Source: Veillonella parvula | GTDB lineage: Bacteria > Bacillota > Negativicutes > Veillonellales > Veillonellaceae | Assembly: GCA_947096075.1 (NCBI GenBank) | Contig: CAMUQE010000002.1 | Coordinates: 1-33,558 of the forward strand | Direction of reading: 5' to 3' | Length of the DNA stretch: 33,558 nucleotides | Part shown: positions 24,291 to 31,527 of the stretch, in pieces | Layout: each line of letters begins with the position of its first letter | How positions within the stretch are numbered: the first letter of the stretch is position 1 | Notes under the pieces: model-generated | Told to the model about the DNA's origin: nothing | Database searches by the model: none | The model's input: the letters and a program-made list of their open reading frames with translations, nothing else | Position numbers and translations under genes: made by a program

Positions 24291-25169
24291 ATGTTCAAAG
24301 ATTATTTAGCATCTAGCAAACAAAATATTGAACAATGGTTAGGCGAAGTACTTAATAGCCCAAATCAAGAATTTGAACAACTTTATGAATCTATGAATTA
24401 TAGTTTAATGCAAGGTGGCAAACGAATACGACCTATTTTAACTAAGGCTGTGTTAGAAATGCTTCATAAAGAGCCAGCTGATTATAAGGAATTTCTATGT
24501 GCTATGGAGTGTATCCATACGTATTCATTAGTTCATGATGATTTACCAGCTATGGATAATGATGATTATCGCAGAGGTAATTTGACCAATCACAAAGTAT
24601 ACGGTGAGGGACTTGCTATTTTAGCCGGTGATGGGTTATTAACATATGCCTTTCAATTGATGACTTCAAATACAGTTGCTAGTGCACAGCAAAAACTAGA
24701 TGCTATACAATGTGTTGCTACTGCGGCTGGTCCAGAAGGTATGGTTGGGGGACAAGCCTTTGATTTGCTCAGTGAAGATAAACATATTCCTTTAGAAGAA
24801 TTAAAGGTTTTACATACTGGTAAAACAGGTGCACTATTTAACGCTTCTGTAGAATTAGGTCTTATTCTTGGATGTGCTAATAATACCACGCGAACATTCC
24901 TTATGGAATATTCTAATTGCCTGGGATTATTATTCCAAATTACTGATGATATTTTAGATGTAACCGGTACTATTGAAGAATTAGGGAAAACACCCGGTAG
25001 TGATATTCGCCAACATAAATCTACCTATGTATCTTTACTAGGTTTAGAGGAAGCAAAACATCAAGCCTACCTAGTAGGTAGCCAAGCTCATGATGCGTTA
25101 AACTTGGTTTCTTATGATACAACTATACTATCAGCATTAATTGATTATCTTTTAGAACGTACGAATTAA
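24291..25169 (+). CDS. ispA: polyprenyl diphosphate synthase (farnesyl/geranyl type)
   Basis: Condenses isopentenyl diphosphate with allylic diphosphates to farnesyl diphosphate, the starter for undecaprenol and quinone side chains. The 292-residue protein has the first aspartate-rich motif D83-D84-LPAM-D88, of the bacterial form with two extra residues, and the second at D219-D220-IL-D223. GGKRIRPIL (42-50) and GDGLLTYAF are further family marks. Short length fits a short-chain product. AGGAG precedes the ATG. In Bacillus the next gene would be dxs; here a YuiD-type gene takes that place. Confidence 0.94.
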   Translation: MFKDYLASSKQNIEQWLGEVLNSPNQEFEQLYESMNYSLMQGGKRIRPILTKAVLEMLHKEPADYKEFLCAMECIHTYSLVHDDLPAMDNDDYRRGNLTNHKVYGEGLAILAGDGLLTYAFQLMTSNTVASAQQKLDAIQCVATAAGPEGMVGGQAFDLLSEDKHIPLEELKVLHTGKTGALFNASVELGLILGCANNTTRTFLMEYSNCLGLLFQITDDILDVTGTIEELGKTPGSDIRQHKSTYVSLLGLEEAKHQAYLVGSQAHDALNLVSYDTTILSALIDYLLERTN

Positions 25170-25197
25170 TGGGTATTACCTGTAGAAGGTATAAACA

Positions 25198-25677
25198 ATG
25201 ATTGATATATTACCACAAATAGCACATAATTATATCGCACAAGCTGCATTTTGGGGCTGGTTTACGGCTCAAGCTATCAAATTTGTATGGCAACTCTTAA
25301 GACATGGTAAATTCCGACCAGAGCGCCTTGTTGGATCTGGTGGTTTTCCAAGTTCACATACATCATTTGTAATTGCTACAACAACAGCGATTTACCTTAA
25401 AAATGGTGTAACGGATCTATTTATATTATCCTTAGTATTTTCAATTGTTGTTATGTATGATGCGTCTGGTGTACGATTAGAGGCAGGACGACAAGCTCAA
25501 ATACTTAATCAAATTGTAGATTATTTTACCAAAAAGAATATACCTGTTGTCATTACACGTAAAGAAGCATTAAAAGAGTTGTTGGGACATACACCTATCG
25601 AAGTATTTGGTGGTTTAATTCTCGGTATTCTTGTGGCCTTTATTCAGTTTTATTGTATTTATCATGGTGTAATATGA
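25198..25677 (+). CDS. divergent PAP2-family membrane protein (YuiD-like)
   Basis: A 159-residue membrane protein of the divergent PAP2 (DUF212) family, related to phosphatidic acid or undecaprenyl-diphosphate phosphatases. Visible family marks are GSGGFPSSHTSFVIA (about 42-56), containing the SSH of the phosphatase motif, and MYDASGVRLEAGRQAQILN (about 81-99). The other catalytic arginine/histidine blocks of classical PAP2 are not obvious, so enzymatic activity is uncertain. Hydrophobic segments lie at about 10-25, 50-65, 70-90 and 135-157. It follows ispA, whose product leads to polyprenyl diphosphates, which makes an isoprenoid-phosphate substrate attractive but unproven. It overlaps tlyA by 4 bp. 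Confidence 0.82.
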   Translation: MIDILPQIAHNYIAQAAFWGWFTAQAIKFVWQLLRHGKFRPERLVGSGGFPSSHTSFVIATTTAIYLKNGVTDLFILSLVFSIVVMYDASGVRLEAGRQAQILNQIVDYFTKKNIPVVITRKEALKELLGHTPIEVFGGLILGILVAFIQFYCIYHGVI

Positions 25678-26477
25678 ACAATAAAGAACGATTAGATATA
25701 CTCCTCGTTAATCGAGGCCTTTTTGAAAGTAGAGAAAAAGCAAAAGCAGCTATTATGGCGGGCCTTATATTTATGGATACTACGCGCATAGATAAAGCAG
25801 GCACCAAGATTCCTGCGGATGCTAATATTATTGTAAAAGGCAATACCCTACCTTATGTAAGCCGTGGAGGACTTAAATTAGAAAAGGCTATTCAAACTTA
25901 CCCTATCGATTTACATGGGGCTGTGATGATTGATATAGGAGCTAGTACAGGTGGTTTTACAGATTGCGCATTACAAAACGGTGCGTCTAAGGTCTTTGCC
26001 ATCGATGTAGGATATAATCAATTAGCTTGGAAATTACGCCAAGATTCACGTGTAATTAATATGGAGAAGCAAAATATCCGTACTGTTACTGCTGAACAAA
26101 TAGGTGAACTTGTTGATTTTATTTCTATTGATGTAGCATTTATTTCTTTAGACAAAGTTTTACCAGTAGCTACTAATTTATTAAAAGATACGGGCTCACT
26201 TGTGGCCTTAATAAAACCACAATTTGAGGCTGGTAAAGAAAATGTTGGTAAGGGCGGTATAGTGCGAGATAGTGAAATCCATAAAGAAGTATTACATCGT
26301 ATTCTACATGTTGCGTATGATTGTGGATTGTATACACATGGCTTAACTTTCTCACCAATTAAAGGTATGGAAGGTAATATAGAGTTTTTAGGTTATTTTA
26401 AAAAGTACGAAGAAGGGGCCTTAACCATTGATGATACTTTGATTGATACAGTGGTTGCAGAAGCCCATTCATTATAG
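25674..26477 (+). CDS. tlyA: TlyA-family rRNA 2'-O-methyltransferase (hemolysin A-like)
   Basis: Methylates ribose of cytidines in 16S and/or 23S rRNA in characterised homologues. The start at 25674 (MNNKERLD) gives an ATGA overlap with the previous gene and begins directly with the S4 RNA-binding domain (about 4-65); the longer frame adds seven residues without support. The FtsJ-like domain follows, with SAM motif I IDIGASTGGFTDCAL (about 84-98) and KPQFEAGKENVGKGG near 181-195. The length of 267 matches the family. A clear ribosome binding site is lacking (GGTG only), which fits translational coupling. The position before argR and recN is conserved in Firmicutes, although nadK and an mnmM-like gene are inserted here. 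Confidence 0.92.
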   Translation: MNNKERLDILLVNRGLFESREKAKAAIMAGLIFMDTTRIDKAGTKIPADANIIVKGNTLPYVSRGGLKLEKAIQTYPIDLHGAVMIDIGASTGGFTDCALQNGASKVFAIDVGYNQLAWKLRQDSRVINMEKQNIRTVTAEQIGELVDFISIDVAFISLDKVLPVATNLLKDTGSLVALIKPQFEAGKENVGKGGIVRDSEIHKEVLHRILHVAYDCGLYTHGLTFSPIKGMEGNIEFLGYFKKYEEGALTIDDTLIDTVVAEAHSL

Positions 26478-26486
26478 GAGATTACT

Positions 26487-27371
26487 ATGCGTATCGGATT
26501 CTTCCCCAATATGGGGAAAAGCAATATTATGGCAGTTTTAAAAATGGCTGCACATATTTGTAAAGATGAAGGTATCGAAGTATTTTTGCCAGATGATCTC
26601 GAATCAGATGCACCTGCACGAGTACTTAAGATTCCTGAAACTCATATTTTAAGTCGCCCAGAAATCTTCAAACAAATAGATATTGCCTTTAGTTTTGGTG
26701 GTGATGGTACCATCATCCATCTTGCAAGACAAATTTATCCATATAATGTACCTGTTTGTGGTATTAATCTTGGCGAACTAGGTTTTTTAAATCAAATTGA
26801 AATTCATCAAATGCAAAGTCATATTAAACGTATTGCTAATGGTGATTATAATATTGAAAAGCGCGGACATTTATATGCTTATATCGAACGTCATGAGGGT
26901 AAAGAGGAAGAACTAGTTCCTATCATTAACGAAATTGTTATCACTCGTGCTGAACCGGCTAAAATGGCTCGAATTAATATGTCCATAAATAATCAACATA
27001 CGCAAATGTATCCATCGGATGGTTTAATTATTTCCTCTGCTACAGGTTCTACCGGCTATAATCTATCGGCTGGTGGTCCAATCATGAAACCAGATAATCG
27101 ATCTATCATTGTCACCCCAGTAGCACCACATTTAATTCAAGGTGTAAGCCTTGTTTTAGAGGAACATGATACGATTCAAATTACAATGCCGGAAAGAGAA
27201 CCACAATTACATATTTGTATTGATGGTACATTTGACTATACTTTTACAAATAAAGAAACCTTACATATAAGCTCTAACCCTGTATATTGTTTATTTGTAC
27301 GATTCAAGGATCAATGTTTCTTTGGTACACTATTTAAAAAGTTAGCATCTCGTCGAGATGAATTGTTATAA
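26487..27371 (+). CDS. nadK: NAD kinase
   Basis: Phosphorylates NAD to NADP. The 294-residue protein carries the GGDG motif at 71-74 (FSFGGDGTIIHLA), the NE-containing PIINEIVITRAEP block, and SSATGSTGYNLSAGGPI near 179-195, which binds the nucleotide. CLFVRFKDQ near the C terminus lies in the expected position. AGGAG at 26477-26481 precedes the ATG. NadK lies between tlyA and recN in many bacteria, so the position is conserved. Acts in the cytoplasm. Confidence 0.96.
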   Translation: MRIGFFPNMGKSNIMAVLKMAAHICKDEGIEVFLPDDLESDAPARVLKIPETHILSRPEIFKQIDIAFSFGGDGTIIHLARQIYPYNVPVCGINLGELGFLNQIEIHQMQSHIKRIANGDYNIEKRGHLYAYIERHEGKEEELVPIINEIVITRAEPAKMARINMSINNQHTQMYPSDGLIISSATGSTGYNLSAGGPIMKPDNRSIIVTPVAPHLIQGVSLVLEEHDTIQITMPEREPQLHICIDGTFDYTFTNKETLHISSNPVYCLFVRFKDQCFFGTLFKKLASRRDELL

Positions 27372-27395
27372 CCAAATCTCAAGTGGGGTGGTTTT

Positions 27396-27971
27396 GTGAT
27401 TAACATTAACAATGCTGTTCAATTCCAACATTTAATCTGGGATAGATGTATGGAAAATGCCAAAGTGGTAGTAGATGCTACATGTGGTAATGGCCATGAT
27501 CTTTTATACCTTTCTAAACGGGCACAAAAGGCATGCCATCTATATGGAATTGATATTCAAATGAAAGCTATTAAAACTAGCAAGGAGCTTTTACAATCAA
27601 ATGATATTGCGCCAGAAGTGAGTTTAACGTTTATTCATGACTCTCATGATTTGGCAGTAGCTCATCAATTAAAGGATGAAGTTATTGATTTAATGATTTT
27701 TAATCTAGGATATTTACCTGGAGGAGATCACCAAGTTGTAACAAAACCGCATCAAACCATTGATGCCATAAATGAAGGTTTACACAAACTTTCCAAGTCT
27801 GGAGTTATTACAATAGTTGCTTACCCTGGAACAACAGAGGGATTTGAAGAAATGCAGTCTCTTAAATCGTATTTATCAGATTTAGATCAGAAAATATATA
27901 ATGTATGCCATTGGCATCCGATGAACCAAATACATAATCCACCTGAGTTATTTATATTGCAAAAACGATAA
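27396..27971 (+). CDS. mnmM: class I SAM methyltransferase, YtqB/MnmM-like
   Basis: A 191-residue Rossmann-fold methyltransferase. Motif I is VVVDATCGNGHDLLYL (about 25-40) and the acidic end of strand 2 is GIDIQ (about 51-55). The catalytic region FNLGYLPGGDH (about 106-116) and VAYPGTTEGFEE (about 144-155) are marks of the YtqB family. YtqB of B. subtilis has been reported as MnmM, which methylates 5-aminomethyl(-2-thio)uridine at the tRNA wobble position; the assignment here is by family. The start is GTG at 27396, with GTGGGGTGG upstream; no ATG is suitably placed. It ends the long unit that runs from the Asp23 genes, before an AT-rich gap. Confidence 0.82.
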   Translation: MININNAVQFQHLIWDRCMENAKVVVDATCGNGHDLLYLSKRAQKACHLYGIDIQMKAIKTSKELLQSNDIAPEVSLTFIHDSHDLAVAHQLKDEVIDLMIFNLGYLPGGDHQVVTKPHQTIDAINEGLHKLSKSGVITIVAYPGTTEGFEEMQSLKSYLSDLDQKIYNVCHWHPMNQIHNPPELFILQKR

Positions 27972-27984
27972 AACGAAATATATC

Positions 27985-28003
27985 TTTATTCATTATGAAT
28001 AAA
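27985..28003. repeat. 19-bp palindrome, possible ArgR-type site
   Basis: TTTATTCAT, a central T, then ATGAATAAA: a perfect inverted repeat of 9-bp arms. The arms match the half-site core of the B. subtilis ARG box (ATGAATAAA). It lies 14 bp after the mnmM-like stop and before a terminator, some 290 bp from argR, so an operator role is tentative. Confidence 0.35.
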
Positions 28004-28019
28004 ACTCATACTCAGTTAG

Positions 28020-28045
28020 TAAAACCCCCTTTATAGGGGATTTTA
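28020..28045 (+). terminator. terminator after the mnmM-like gene
   Basis: TAAAA-C-CCCCT pairs with AGGGG-A-TTTTA around a TTAT loop: ten base pairs with one C-A mismatch and T-rich 3' flank. It ends the long + strand unit from the Asp23 genes to the mnmM-like gene. Confidence 0.65.
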
Positions 28046-28198
28046 ATTATACATGTATATTTTTCTATTTTTAAATTATTAATTCCCTATAAATAGATGA
28101 ACCTTATGAGCTATGAATTTGTACGTTATCAATATATAGAATATTAACAATATTTTAAATATTAATATAATATGCATAAGACGTATAATATATGCGAT

Positions 28199-28233
28199 TT
28201 ATACCATATATTAATTATGAATATATGGTATAA
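28199..28233. repeat. 14-bp perfect inverted repeat over the argR promoter
   Basis: Arms at 28199-28212 and 28220-28233 are exact reverse complements (AATATATGGTATAA on the 3' side) with a 7-bp spacer AATTATG. The 3' arm contains all but the last base of the TGG-TATAAT element. The spacer and arm also give TTATGAATATAT, resembling an ARG-box half. A repressor operator for argR autoregulation is the simplest reading. Confidence 0.6.
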
Positions 28234-28234
28234 T
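28226..28234 (+). promoter_or_regulatory. extended -10 promoter for argR
   Basis: TGG directly before TATAAT (28229-28234), 58 bp before the argR start. No -35 match is seen at the correct distance. The same ATGGTATAAT 10-mer precedes htpX. It lies within the 14-bp inverted repeat, so a bound repressor would block it. Confidence 0.5.
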
Positions 28235-28291
28235 ATTATCAGAAAGATACTATTCTCTTTTATGTGCAAGGTTTAAAAAAGGGAGTTCAAA

Positions 28292-28747
28292 ATGAAACGC
28301 TATCGCTATAACAAAATTAAAGAGATCGTGCAGTCCAAGGCGATTGAAACACAAGAGGAATTAGCTGCGGCTTTACTAGAAGAAGGTATTGAAGTTACAC
28401 AAGCTACAGTTTCTCGTGATATTAAGGAATTAATGTTAATCAAAATTCCTACAGGCGATGGACATTATCGTTATGCATTATCTCCAGAGGAAAATGTAGT
28501 TTTATCTCGTAGTCGTATTAACCGACTATTCCAAGATTCTTTGATTAAAGTTGATCACAGTTTAAACCAAGTTGTATTACATACAATCCCTGGTTCTGCT
28601 CAATCTGTAGCATTTTCTATCGACCATGCAAAATGGACTGAAATTATTGGTACATTAGCAGGGGACGATACTATTTTGTTAATTGCAAAATCCGAAGCTG
28701 AAGTTCCAGCAATTTTAGCGAAAATTCAAGATTTAATGAAGGACTAA
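28292..28747 (+). CDS. argR: arginine repressor
   Basis: Arginine-dependent transcription factor for arginine synthesis and breakdown genes. The 151-residue protein has an N-terminal winged helix domain (1-70) with the recognition region TQATVSRDIKELMLIKIPTG (about 37-56) and a C-terminal hexamer/arginine-binding domain, with HTIPGSAQSVAFSID and GTLAGDDTILLIA (about 128-140), the latter containing the aspartates that contact arginine. GGGAG lies before the ATG. recN begins 4 bp after its stop. argR-recN is the standard Firmicutes pair. No arginine synthesis gene is in the window, so targets lie elsewhere, except possibly its own palindromic promoter. Confidence 0.96.
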   Translation: MKRYRYNKIKEIVQSKAIETQEELAAALLEEGIEVTQATVSRDIKELMLIKIPTGDGHYRYALSPEENVVLSRSRINRLFQDSLIKVDHSLNQVVLHTIPGSAQSVAFSIDHAKWTEIIGTLAGDDTILLIAKSEAEVPAILAKIQDLMKD

Positions 28748-28751
28748 TAAT

Positions 28752-30416
28752 ATGTTAACGCAAATGAGCATTCGCAACTTTGCGTTGATTGAGCAAATGA
28801 ATATTTCATTTAATGATGGCATTACTATCTTTACCGGCGAAACTGGGGCAGGGAAATCCATTCTTATGGATGCCTTTAGTATCCTATTAGGAGAACGCGC
28901 AAGTAGCGAGTTTATTCGTCACGGTAAAGATAGTTTTGTTATTGATGGAATATTTGATATTGCTAATCACCAAAGTATTCAAGACCTATTAGAGTCTAAA
29001 AATATCATGATAGAAGAAGGCCAGTTAATTCTATCAAGATCCTTTAACCGTAATGGCAAATCTAGTATATTGGCTAATGATCAACCAATACCTTTAAAAG
29101 CTTTAAAGGAGATTGGTCAATACTTAGCAGATATTCACGGACAATATAGCAACCAACGTTTACTAGACGCTGATACACATCATGAATATTTAGATACTTT
29201 TAATAAAGAAGGAAAGGAAGCCTATAAAGCTTATACTGATGCGTATAAAATTTATAAGCAAGCAAAACAAGATGTAGATCATTTACAAGAAAATATGTCT
29301 GAGCGAGCCCGGGAGCTTGATATGCTTAGATACCAAATCGATGAAATTGAAGATGCTGGTCTGAGTGTTGGTGAAGATGTAACTATTGCAGAAGAACTTA
29401 AGCGTCTTGACAGTTTTGAACATATCGATAAGATTTTAGGTTCTTGTTATGATGCCTTTTATAATGGACGTCAACCATTACTTGATACGATTAACTCGAT
29501 TAAGGTAGAGGTTAATGATCTAGTAAAATATGACAGCGAGTTAAAAGAAGTCTCAGAAATGGTGGACTCTGCTTATTTCCAACTAGAAGAAGCTGCACAA
29601 TCTTTAGATCGTTACAGGGATACTATCAGCTACGATGAAGAGCGTTATAAATATTGCCAAGACAGAGATACCACAATTTATAGCTTAAAGAAAAAATATG
29701 GTGAAACCGTAGAAGATATTCTAGCATACGAAGAAAAGGCGCAATCTCGTTTAGAAGAACTAGAAGACCTTGTATTTGCTCAAGATGAATTAGAAACTCG
29801 TCTTGAAGAAGCAAAAAAGGTAGCAGAAGAAGCGTTAACAGTTTTACACGAGGTACGTCAAAAAAATGCAAAAGATATTGCTACGGCCTTACATCAAGAA
29901 TTAGTGGATCTAGGGATGCCCAAAGGGGATATTCAATTTCATATTGAAGAGGGGACTGAGTTATCCTCATTAGGTGCAAAGTCTATTGAAATGCTATTCT
30001 CTGCGAATAAAGGGGAACAGTTATTACCTCTACATAAAGTAGCATCTGGCGGTGAGTTAGCTCGCATTGCATTAGCCTTTAAATCAGTATTCCGTAGTGA
30101 CGCTTTTAAAACGATGGTATTTGACGAAATTGACGTTGGTATCAGTGGTGATATAGCACTTAAGGTGGCAGAAAAAATACTTAATTTATCTAGAACAAAT
30201 CAAGTATTTTGTATTACTCATTTGCCTCAAACTGCAAGTATTGCGAAACAACACTATCATCTATCTAAAATCGAGCAAGATGATCGTACAATCTCTACAT
30301 TAGTAGTCTTAAATGAGGACGAACGAGTAACACAAATCGCGTCTATGATGTCTGGTAAGGGAATGTCTGCTACAGCACTTGCGGCGGCGAAAGAACTTAT
30401 TGACCATTTTAATTGA
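28752..30416 (+). CDS. recN: DNA repair protein RecN
   Basis: An SMC-like ATPase recruited to DNA double-strand breaks. The 554-residue protein has Walker A GETGAGKS (29-36), two coiled-coil stretches (about 150-205 and 310-375), and the C-terminal half with the ABC signature KVASGGELARIALAF (about 430-444) and Walker B MVFDEIDVGISG (about 455-466), followed by the CITHLPQ segment. These are in the family order and the length is typical. The gene directly follows argR, with only 4 bp between them and a weak upstream AAGGAC, so it is probably cotranscribed. The stop codon overlaps the -35 box of the following dap promoter. Confidence 0.96.
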   Translation: MLTQMSIRNFALIEQMNISFNDGITIFTGETGAGKSILMDAFSILLGERASSEFIRHGKDSFVIDGIFDIANHQSIQDLLESKNIMIEEGQLILSRSFNRNGKSSILANDQPIPLKALKEIGQYLADIHGQYSNQRLLDADTHHEYLDTFNKEGKEAYKAYTDAYKIYKQAKQDVDHLQENMSERARELDMLRYQIDEIEDAGLSVGEDVTIAEELKRLDSFEHIDKILGSCYDAFYNGRQPLLDTINSIKVEVNDLVKYDSELKEVSEMVDSAYFQLEEAAQSLDRYRDTISYDEERYKYCQDRDTTIYSLKKKYGETVEDILAYEEKAQSRLEELEDLVFAQDELETRLEEAKKVAEEALTVLHEVRQKNAKDIATALHQELVDLGMPKGDIQFHIEEGTELSSLGAKSIEMLFSANKGEQLLPLHKVASGGELARIALAFKSVFRSDAFKTMVFDEIDVGISGDIALKVAEKILNLSRTNQVFCITHLPQTASIAKQHYHLSKIEQDDRTISTLVVLNEDERVTQIASMMSGKGMSATALAAAKELIDHFN

Positions 30417-30441
30417 CTAAAATCGCATAATTACTTATACT
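30413..30441 (+). promoter_or_regulatory. promoter of the dapB-asd-dapA operon
   Basis: TTGACT (30413-30418) and TATACT (30436-30441) with an ideal 17-bp spacer, the best sigma-A-type promoter in the window. The -35 overlaps the recN stop. Transcription would begin near 30448, about 15 bases before the first riboswitch stem. Confidence 0.75.
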
Positions 30442-30462
30442 AATAGTATTAAATGAATATGT

Positions 30463-30625
30463 TGATAGAGGTGCGAGTATTAAGAGTAATCATGAGGAGT
30501 AGGCATGCATTGATCCATGATAAAAGGGATGCTTGCCGAAGTTCGATGATTGCGACTCATCGTTCTGGTTGTCTATTTAATAGATAGACAACTGTCATCA
30601 ATCTTGTATTGGTGGAGTGCTATCA
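30463..30625 (+). ncRNA. lysine riboswitch (L box)
   Basis: The leader carries the conserved lysine-riboswitch landmarks in order: AGAGGTGCGAG at 30467-30477, AGAGTAATCATGAGGAGT around 30483-30500, GCCGAAG at 30535-30541, the CTGGTTGTC stem at 30565-30573 with its partner GACAACTGTCATC at 30587-30599, and GGTGGAGTGCTATCA at 30611-30625. P1 is TGATAG (30463-30468) with CTATCA (30620-30625). Lysine binding stabilises P1. The downstream genes make diaminopimelate and lysine, which agrees. GTGGA-G-TGC (30612-30620) can alternatively pair with GCATCCAC (30679-30686) of the terminator, giving a visible antiterminator. Confidence 0.93.
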
Positions 30626-30668
30626 TTGAGCTTTTCATAAGAGTATATATAGCTATATAATCTATAAG

Positions 30669-30696
30669 GCCAGTGGATGCATCCACTGGCTTTTTT
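30669..30696 (+). terminator. riboswitch-controlled terminator before dapB
   Basis: GCCAGTGGATG followed by its exact reverse complement CATCCACTGGC forms a 9-bp stem with a TGCA loop, then six T residues. It abuts GGAGG (30697-30701), the dapB ribosome binding site. As expression platform of the lysine riboswitch it should stop transcription when lysine is plentiful. Confidence 0.9.
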
Positions 30697-30706
30697 GGAG
30701 GTATAT

Positions 30707-31504
30707 ATGATTCGAGTAATGGTAAATGGCGCTGGCGGCAAAATGGGTCGTGAAGTGGTCAAAGCAGTACATAACGATCCTGATTTAACATTAGTTGGTG
30801 GTATTGATCCGACTAAGGCAGGGGAAGATGTAGGCTCTGTAGCAGGAATCGAACAATTAGGTATCAAGATGAATGCCTCCATTGATGAGGTATTAGATAT
30901 AAATAAACCTGATGTGATTGTAGATTTCACTAATCCTGCAGTTATTTATGAAAACGCGAAGAAAATGTTATCCGCTGGTATTCATGTAGTCATCGGTACT
31001 ACAGGATTGACCGCAGAACAACGTGATGAACTTGATACAATAGGTCGTTCCAATCAAGCAAATTGCTTAGTGGCGCCAAACTTTTCTCTTGGGGCGGTAA
31101 TGATGATGAAAGTGTCTGCAGAGCTCGCTCCATATTTCCCTAATGTAGAAATTATAGAATTACATCATAATCACAAATACGATGCGCCTTCTGGCACAGC
31201 TATTTTAACAGCTAAATTGATTAACGATGCTAAACAAGCTGCTAAGGTAACTGCTGATGAGGATTTAACTCGTGAAAGCTTACCAGGTGCTCGTGGTGCT
31301 AAGGTTGACGATGTAACAATTCATAGTGTACGCCTTCCAGGTTATGTGGCTCATCAAGAAGTTTTATTTGGTGGTTATGATGAAACATTAACCATACGTC
31401 ATGATAGCTTAAGCCGTTTATCTTTTATGCCAGGCGTAGTATTAGCATGTAAAAAAATTAGTTCTAAAACTGGCTTAACATACGGTTTAGAACATTATTT
31501 ATAA
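30707..31504 (+). CDS. dapB: 4-hydroxy-tetrahydrodipicolinate reductase
   Basis: Reduces the DapA product with NAD(P)H to tetrahydrodipicolinate on the way to diaminopimelate and lysine. I chose the ATG at 30707, right after GGAGG; an earlier in-frame start lies within the terminator hairpin. The 265-residue protein has the N-terminal nucleotide motif NGAGGKMGREV (about 6-16), VAPNFSLGAVMMM, and the catalytic/substrate block ELHHNHKYDAPSGTA (about 152-166) containing the proton-donor histidine and lysine. First gene of a three-gene operon under the lysine riboswitch. Confidence 0.96.
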   Translation: MIRVMVNGAGGKMGREVVKAVHNDPDLTLVGGIDPTKAGEDVGSVAGIEQLGIKMNASIDEVLDINKPDVIVDFTNPAVIYENAKKMLSAGIHVVIGTTGLTAEQRDELDTIGRSNQANCLVAPNFSLGAVMMMKVSAELAPYFPNVEIIELHHNHKYDAPSGTAILTAKLINDAKQAAKVTADEDLTRESLPGARGAKVDDVTIHSVRLPGYVAHQEVLFGGYDETLTIRHDSLSRLSFMPGVVLACKKISSKTGLTYGLEHYL

Positions 31505-31527
31505 TATTTGTGCAAGGAGATGTATCA

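Larger units (their letters stand above)
27972..28291 (+). other. AT-rich intergenic region before argR
   Basis: A 320-bp gap without a credible gene. It contains a perfect palindrome with TTTATTCAT arms (27985-28003), a terminator hairpin (28020-28045), about 140 bp of extremely AT-rich DNA with no recognised feature (roughly 28050-28195), then a 14-bp inverted repeat overlapping the argR promoter (28199-28234) and the GGGAG ribosome binding site at 28281-28285. Confidence 0.8.

Noticed and set aside
28050..28198. Small gene or RNA in the AT-rich stretch before argR
   Set aside because: No open frame with a ribosome binding site and no stable stem outside the listed repeats; low complexity explains the short palindromes.
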